The notes under the pieces: generated by a model
Seen by the model: the letters and a program-made list of their open reading frames with translations, nothing else
What the model was told of the DNA's origin: nothing
Database searches by the model: none
Program-made: the position numbers and the translations under genes
From: Neiella litorisoli
GTDB taxonomy: Bacteria > Pseudomonadota > Gammaproteobacteria > Enterobacterales > Neiellaceae
Reading direction: 5' to 3'
NCBI RefSeq assembly: GCF_014773395.1
Contig: NZ_JACXAF010000013.1
Coordinates: 90,582 to 154,581, forward strand
DNA: 64,000 bases
In this document: piece after piece, positions 63,757 through 64,000 of the stretch
How the letters are laid out: each line of letters starts with the position of its first letter
How positions within the stretch are numbered: the first letter of the stretch is position 1

Positions 63757-63861
63757 TTGGATTACTCCTCAGAAGCGCCCATGACTTCGTTGGAAATGCT
63801 CATTTGCAATAGCAAACTGCGCGTTTCCGCCTTGTCCTGAACACTTCTGAGTTCAATCCAA
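63757..63861. repeat. Nested palindrome in the eno 3' region
   Basis: Three levels of inverted repeat: outer TTGGATT...CTCAGAAG (63757-63775) against CTTCTGAG...AATCCAA (63844-63861); middle GGAAATGC (63792-63799) against GCGTTTCC (63821-63828); inner TTTGC-AATA-GCAAA (63803-63816). It contains AAATGCTCATTT, as in the palindrome after ilvH. Confidence 0.75.
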
Positions 63862-63922
63862 ACAAATTATTTAGCTGATTTAGCTCATTAAAAACCTCGC
63901 CTCGGCCTGTCTTTCATACACA

Positions 63923-63954
63923 AATCCCTCGATGCAGATCGGGGGATTTTTTTT
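63923..63954 (+). terminator. Intrinsic terminator downstream of eno
   Basis: AATCCCTCGAT and ATCGGGGGATT pair (one G-U) around GCAG, followed by eight T. It is about 170 bases after the eno stop, so the nested palindrome would be part of the mRNA 3' end. Nothing recognised from 63955 to the window end. Confidence 0.85.
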
Positions 63955-64000
63955 GAACTCATATTGCTTTTGCTGATCACAATAATTCACTCTATGCCAA

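Overview
The window is a contiguous piece of a gammaproteobacterial chromosome. Gene order matches well-known Escherichia coli/Vibrio/Shewanella blocks, and several families are typical of marine Alteromonadales-like bacteria: a DciA-type helicase loader between lpxC and secA, DUF3581, a DUF3012 lipoprotein and YebG. Genus cannot be assigned from the sequence alone. No tRNA, rRNA, CRISPR array, transposase or prophage gene was recognised.

Layout. (1) 1-10.9 kb, + strand: the 3' part of the division/cell-wall cluster, mraY(partial)-murD-ftsW-murG-murC-ddl-ftsQ-ftsA-ftsZ-lpxC, tightly packed and often overlapping. (2) 10.9-15.6 kb: dciA (minus), an M23 peptidase, secA with a structured 130-nt leader, mutT. 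(3) 15.6-22.8 kb, minus strand: yacG, zapD, coaE, the type IV pilus genes pilD-pilC-pilB, a separately transcribed pilA, and nadC. (4) 22.9-31.9 kb, + strand: ampD-ampE, then the pyruvate dehydrogenase locus pdhR-aceE-aceF-lpd, with two PdhR/FadR-like operators upstream of pdhR. (5) 32-34 kb: yebG with a LexA-type box, a secreted propeller-like protein and a DUF3581 protein. (6) 34.4-36.6 kb: ilvI-ilvH. (7) 36.6-38.9 kb: a noncoding stretch holding a large palindrome, then three envelope proteins (aspartic-protease-like, DUF3012 lipoprotein, YbaY/NlpE-like lipoprotein). (8) 38.9-45.1 kb: ygfZ, sdhE-ygfX, nadB, and rpoE-rseA-rseB-rseC behind a sigma-E-type promoter. (9) 45.2-51.4 kb: lepA-lepB-rnc-era-recO-pdxJ-acpS. 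(10) 51.3-57.7 kb: barA (minus), rlmD, relA. (11) 57.7-60.7 kb, the accessory part: three tandem ~100-bp repeats plus an inverted-repeat element between relA and mazG, then after mazG an orphan small gene, a possible gene remnant, and a two-gene toxin-antitoxin-like module whose Doc/Fic toxin carries a one-base frameshift and whose 55-residue partner is unlike Phd. (12) 60.7-64 kb: pyrG and eno, with a nested palindrome and an intrinsic terminator downstream of eno.

Most of the window is conserved housekeeping biology: peptidoglycan precursor synthesis and the divisome, lipid A commitment, protein export, pilus assembly, pyruvate oxidation, branched-chain amino acid synthesis, envelope stress sensing, ribosome/RNA maturation and the stringent response. 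The parts most worth a second look are the relA-mazG-pyrG intergenic regions, the regulatory sites around pdhR, yebG and secA, and the two large palindromes.
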